This document shows, in pieces, positions 14,666 to 17,478 of a stretch of 17,478 nt of DNA. The stretch comes from Treponema sp. (GTDB taxonomy: Bacteria > Spirochaetota > Spirochaetia > Treponematales > Breznakiellaceae). The first letter of the stretch is position 1. The number at the start of each line of letters is the position of its first letter. The notes under the pieces are model-generated. The model saw only the letters and a list, made by a program, of their open reading frames with translations, was not told the origin of the DNA and did no database searches. Position numbers and translations under genes: made by a program. Location of the stretch: assembly GCA_031275035.1 (NCBI GenBank), contig JAISPH010000138.1:1-17478 (forward strand), in the 5' to 3' direction.

Positions 14666-16015
14666 ATGGACATGGGGGAAAAGCTGTCCGTCCTGGCGGC
14701 GGCGGCAAAGTATGACGCTTCCTGCGCCTCTTCGGGAAGCGCCGGTTTTGTCCCGCCGGGGGGATCTTCCCTAAGGGGCGGAGGAACCTTTGGCCGCAGC
14801 CTGCCCGCCGGGGTCTGTCACAGCTGGACCGGGGACGGCCGCTGTGTCAGTCTCCTCAAGGTACTCTACTCCAATGCCTGCCGCTTTGACTGCGCCTACT
14901 GCGTAAACCGGGCCTCGGCGGATACCCGGCGCATGTCCTTTACCGATGACGAGCTGGTGGAACTGACCTGTGGTTTTTACCGGCGCAACTATATCGAAGG
15001 ACTTTTTCTCTCGTCGGGGATCTTTTCCGACCCGGACCTGGTGATGGAGCGGCTTATCGCCGTGGCAAAGAAACTGAGGACCGCCGCGGGATACGGCGGC
15101 TATATTCACCTGAAGATCATCCCCGGAACGGGGGAAAAGCTGATCCGGGAGGCGGGGCTTTGGGCGGACCGGCTCAGCGCCAATATCGAGCTTCCCACGG
15201 ATAAGAGTCTTAGGATTCTGGCTCCCCAGAAATCGGGGAAAGTGATTTTCGGGGCCATGGAGGATGTGTCCAGGACGGCGGCTCAGTTTGAGGAAGACCG
15301 GCGGCGGATAAAATCAACGCCGGCCTTTGCCCCGGCGGGGCAGAGTACCCAGCTTATCGTCGGGGCCAGCGCGGAGGACGACCGGACCATCATTGCCCTT
15401 TCGGGGGCGCTCTACCGGAAATTTTCCCTCCGCCGGGTGTACTATTCCGCCTTTACCCCGGTGGGCGTTCCCGGCGGCGGGGGTATTCCGGACCCGCGGC
15501 TCCCGGCATACGCCGGGGAAGGTGTTGACGGCGGCGCTTCCTCCCCGTTCGCGGATCAGCCCTCCCGGCGTCTTCTGGTCCGGGAACACCGGCTCTATCA
15601 GGCGGATTGGCTTATACGGTTTTATCATTTTGCCCCCGGTGAAATTTTGGAGGAAAGTCCCTATTTGGATACGCATCTGGACCCTAAAACAGCCTGGGCC
15701 CTGAAACACCTGGATCGTTTCCCCGTCGAGTTAAGCCGGGCCTGCCAGGAGGAATTGCTGCGGGTTCCCGGCATCGGGGCGGTTTCCGCCCGGCGGATTA
15801 TTGAGGGCCGCCGGGGAACAGGAAATTTTGCCGGAGCTTCCCGTTCCCTGTCGTTTGACCGGCTTCGCCGGCTGGGGGTAATACTTAAACGGGCCCGGTA
15901 CTTTATCACGCTGAACGGCGCCTTTCTGGATCGCCCCGATGATCCCGGGCGTATACGCCGGCTCATTGCCGGTGAAGACGGATCCGGGCTTCAGCTTCCC
16001 CTCTTTGAATTTTAG
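14666..16015 (+). CDS. Radical SAM protein with helix-hairpin-helix, putative DNA modification/repair
   Basis: A 449-aa protein from the ATG at 14666. C72-x3-C76-x2-C79 is the [4Fe-4S] ligand motif of radical SAM enzymes. It begins KLSVLAAAAKYDASCASSGS (6-25) and continues with LLKVLYSNACRFDC, LSSGIF and HLKIIPG. It closes with REHRLYQADWLIRFY (306-320), a helix-hairpin-helix VPGIGAVSA (367-375) and QLPLFEF. This layout matches the family annotated as a putative DNA modification/repair radical SAM protein (TIGR03916 as I recall). The true reaction is unknown. A Gly/Pro-rich insertion (about 268-300) interrupts the conserved YYSAFTPV region. Reading from 14561 would overlap the previous gene and add 35 atypical residues, so I start at 14666. 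The partner gene follows after 19 bases. Confidence 0.88.
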   Translation: MDMGEKLSVLAAAAKYDASCASSGSAGFVPPGGSSLRGGGTFGRSLPAGVCHSWTGDGRCVSLLKVLYSNACRFDCAYCVNRASADTRRMSFTDDELVELTCGFYRRNYIEGLFLSSGIFSDPDLVMERLIAVAKKLRTAAGYGGYIHLKIIPGTGEKLIREAGLWADRLSANIELPTDKSLRILAPQKSGKVIFGAMEDVSRTAAQFEEDRRRIKSTPAFAPAGQSTQLIVGASAEDDRTIIALSGALYRKFSLRRVYYSAFTPVGVPGGGGIPDPRLPAYAGEGVDGGASSPFADQPSRRLLVREHRLYQADWLIRFYHFAPGEILEESPYLDTHLDPKTAWALKHLDRFPVELSRACQEELLRVPGIGAVSARRIIEGRRGTGNFAGASRSLSFDRLRRLGVILKRARYFITLNGAFLDRPDDPGRIRRLIAGEDGSGLQLPLFEF

Positions 16016-16034
16016 CGGCAGGGGCGGTTTCGGG

Positions 16035-17039
16035 ATGGTGTATTACGACGGCAGTTTGGAGGGGCTCTTTGCGCTGCTGGGCCGCTGCCTTATGCTGAAG
16101 GCGGATGAGGAGCCCTCCGTGTCAAAGCTGTCTCCGGCCGGGGACCCGCAGGGGGAACTCTTCGGGCTTGAGACGGTCCGGGGCGGAAATGCCGGCGGGG
16201 CAGAGGGGAAGCTGCGCAGGGATGCCGGATCGGGCCGTCCCGCAGTCAAATTTGACCGCCGGGGGAGGAACCGATCTCTTATTGATCTATGGGAGGGACG
16301 TTTCCCTGCGGCGGAGCCTTCGCCTGCCGGGCTGTTTCCGGCGGCGCCCCCGGCGGATGGATGCGGCCTTTCTACGGCGGCGGAATTTTTTGAGCTTGCC
16401 GCCGGGGCCTATTGCCGTTTTATTGCCTGCTGGATGAGCGGCCTCCCGGTGGAGACGGAACTTATCCGTTTTGCCCGGAAGGTGATGGCCGCCGCGGAGG
16501 GGAAAGGCAAGACCGGAGAAGCCCGGGCTGCGGCGGACCGGATCTGCCGGGACCGGAGCGATCCTGCCGTGGAAAGGGTCCTTGCCGTTTCGGCCAGGGT
16601 ATACCGGGAGATATGCCGCCTCACGGGCCTCCTCCGTTTTACTCCGGCGGAACAGAATCATGCTCCCGGCCTTTACGCCGCCCGCTGCGCGCCGGATTAC
16701 TTTATCCTGCCCGCGCTGGCGGAACACTTCCGGCTCCGTTTCGGCGCGGTTTCCTGGCTTATCGTTGATGAAAAACGCAGCGTTGCCCTGGTCTGTAACG
16801 GAGAAAGGGCAGAACTGGTCTCCTTTGGAGCGGCGTCTGAATTAAGCGGCAAAAAAGCCGGCGCTCCGCCGACCCCGGCGTTTCCGTTTTCCGCCTGCGG
16901 CGATGTCTCCGGCGTCTGGGAGGAACTCTGGCGGAACTATCACCATTCAATCAACAATGAAGCCAGAAAGAATCCCCGTTTGCAGCGCCGGTTTATGCCG
17001 TTCCGGTACTGGAAATATTTACCCGAATGTAATGAGTAA
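16035..17039 (+). CDS. DUF4130 / 'probable DNA metabolism protein', partner of the radical SAM protein
   Basis: A 334-aa protein from the ATG at 16035. It starts VYYDGSLEGLFALLGRCL (2-19), the usual opening of the family paired with the HhH radical SAM protein (TIGR03915/DUF4130 as I recall). Other family landmarks are REICRLTGLLRFTP (191-204), FILPALAEHF (223-232), WLIVDEKR (241-248) and the tail MPFRYWKYLPE (321-331). In other bacteria this domain can be fused to a uracil-DNA-glycosylase-like domain; none is seen here. The region about 35-110 is Gly/Ala/Arg/Pro-rich and looks like an added, poorly structured insertion. A longer reading from 15939 would overlap the radical SAM gene and is not supported. 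AGGGG (16020-16024) is a slightly distant ribosome site, 10 bases from the ATG. Confidence 0.85.
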   Translation: MVYYDGSLEGLFALLGRCLMLKADEEPSVSKLSPAGDPQGELFGLETVRGGNAGGAEGKLRRDAGSGRPAVKFDRRGRNRSLIDLWEGRFPAAEPSPAGLFPAAPPADGCGLSTAAEFFELAAGAYCRFIACWMSGLPVETELIRFARKVMAAAEGKGKTGEARAAADRICRDRSDPAVERVLAVSARVYREICRLTGLLRFTPAEQNHAPGLYAARCAPDYFILPALAEHFRLRFGAVSWLIVDEKRSVALVCNGERAELVSFGAASELSGKKAGAPPTPAFPFSACGDVSGVWEELWRNYHHSINNEARKNPRLQRRFMPFRYWKYLPECNE

Positions 17040-17061
17040 GAATTGCCCGGTTTTATAAACA

Positions 17062-17078
17062 AGGGCCCCCTTCGCCCT
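17062..17078 (+). terminator. Weak terminator-like hairpin after the DUF4130 gene
   Basis: AGGGC (17062-17066) and GCCCT (17074-17078) form a 5-bp GC stem with a 7-base loop, 22 bases after the stop codon. It is followed by GCTTTCCTTT rather than a clean T-run. The position is right, the strength doubtful. Confidence 0.25.
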
Positions 17079-17160
17079 GCTTTCCTTTGACGGGGAACCA
17101 TGGGGTAGTCCGAAGATCCGGGCTTGTACGGAAAAAAGGTTGTTTTTAAGCGGTTGTTGG

Positions 17161-17174
17161 CGAACCTTGGTTCG
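17161..17174. repeat. Hairpin CGAACC-TT-GGTTCG (first of three)
   Basis: Perfect 6-bp inverted arms around TT. The same arms recur at 17364-17378, and with one G·U change at 17296-17310. Confidence 0.5.
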
Positions 17175-17224
17175 GCGGCAATTGAAGTTTTGAACAACGC
17201 TATTGTACCGGCGGGATCCATACC

Positions 17225-17240
17225 CCAATCCGAAGATTGG
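17225..17240. terminator. Hairpin CCAATC-CGAA-GATTGG followed by TTTT
   Basis: A perfect 6-bp stem closed by a CGAA tetraloop, then TTTTACAATTTTTT on the plus strand. It resembles a weak intrinsic terminator, but lies about 185 bases beyond the last gene stop and inside the repeat area, so it may be only part of the repeat family. Confidence 0.3.
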
Positions 17241-17291
17241 TTTTACAATTTTTTCGGCGGCAGTAAATTTAACCGGGGCAAACCTGAAGCA

Positions 17292-17410
17292 AGCGCGGAC
17301 CAAAGGTTCGATGCTTGCCGGTGTGGACCCCCGCCCTCCAATGAACCTCCCCGGAGCAGAGCGCGAACCTCTGGTTCGACGGGGTATGGACCCAGCCCTC
17401 CAATCAAAAC
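17292..17410 (+). repeat. Two imperfect direct units of a hairpin-bearing intergenic repeat
   Basis: Unit 1 starts AGCGCGGACC (17292) and unit 2 AGCGCGAACC (17360). Each continues with a 3-base loop and GGTTCG, then TGTGGACCC or TATGGACCC (17322 and 17385), then CCCTCCAAT followed by GAA or CAA. The spacing is 63-68 bases. GGGGTATGGA (17381-17390) also occurs inverted at 17217-17226. Related units lie at 9775-9910 on the other strand. Confidence 0.55.
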
Positions 17411-17478
17411 GCCCGCCGATTTAATGATGCTCTGTTTGTTTCATCTGCTCAACGGCGTGTCGCTTATTGCGGTCAGCG

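Larger units (their letters stand above)
17040..17478. other. Gene-free right end of the window
   Basis: No convincing coding region. The stretch holds the weak terminator, three GGTTCG hairpins, the CCAATC hairpin and the two repeat units listed separately. From 17424 an ATG-started frame stays open to the window edge for about 18 codons (hydrophobic, no ribosome site), too short to call a gene. Confidence 0.6.

Noticed and set aside
17161..17410. CRISPR array
   Set aside because: Only two imperfect units and three short hairpins, no regular spacers and no cas genes.
17424..17478. Possible plus-strand gene start at the right edge
   Set aside because: About 18 hydrophobic codons without a ribosome site; too short to support.

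Overview
The window looks like chromosomal DNA from a GC-rich spirochaete, most likely a Treponema of the insect-gut type. This is inferred from protein style: a spirochaete-like DnaE, CheX paired with CheY, a Cache sensor of the kind found on Treponema chemoreceptors, and a small Cys-rich DUF6485-type protein. No rRNA, tRNA, CRISPR array, phage gene or transposase was seen.

Layout. (1) 68-4111, minus strand: dnaE, the replicative DNA polymerase III alpha subunit, with a duplicated OB-fold and a low-complexity linker near its C-terminus. (2) 4199-9400, plus strand: six tightly spaced sensory genes. They encode a V4R ligand-sensor protein, a soluble diguanylate cyclase with an intact inhibitory site, a CheY-like receiver, a CheX-like phosphatase, a membrane-bound CheA-like kinase with PAS and an internal Hpt domain but no CheW-binding domain, and a two-pass Cache protein with no output domain. 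This is the most unusual part of the window. (3) 9401-9967: a gene-poor gap holding an AT-rich gene remnant and a degenerate repeat cluster. (4) 9968-11277, plus strand: a membrane-anchored alpha/beta hydrolase overlapping a small DUF6941-type protein. (5) 11298-13384, minus strand: a PfkB sugar kinase overlapping aroC (chorismate synthase). (6) 13574-17039, plus strand: a PHP-domain phosphatase, the DUF6485-type protein, then a radical SAM/HhH protein and its DUF4130 partner, a pair linked to DNA modification or repair by family knowledge only. (7) 17040-17478: gene-free DNA with hairpin-bearing repeats related to those in region 3.

How the genes may work together. In region 2 the plausible flow is Cache and PAS inputs to the CheA-like kinase, then to CheY, with CheX removing the phosphate. 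The V4R protein may tune the cyclase and so link the pathway to c-di-GMP. The radical SAM gene has a good -10/-35 pair placed so that transcription would begin on its ATG, suggesting a leaderless mRNA. The sugar-kinase leader carries a perfect 9-bp inverted repeat that may be regulatory. All functions come from reading motifs by eye; no database search was run.
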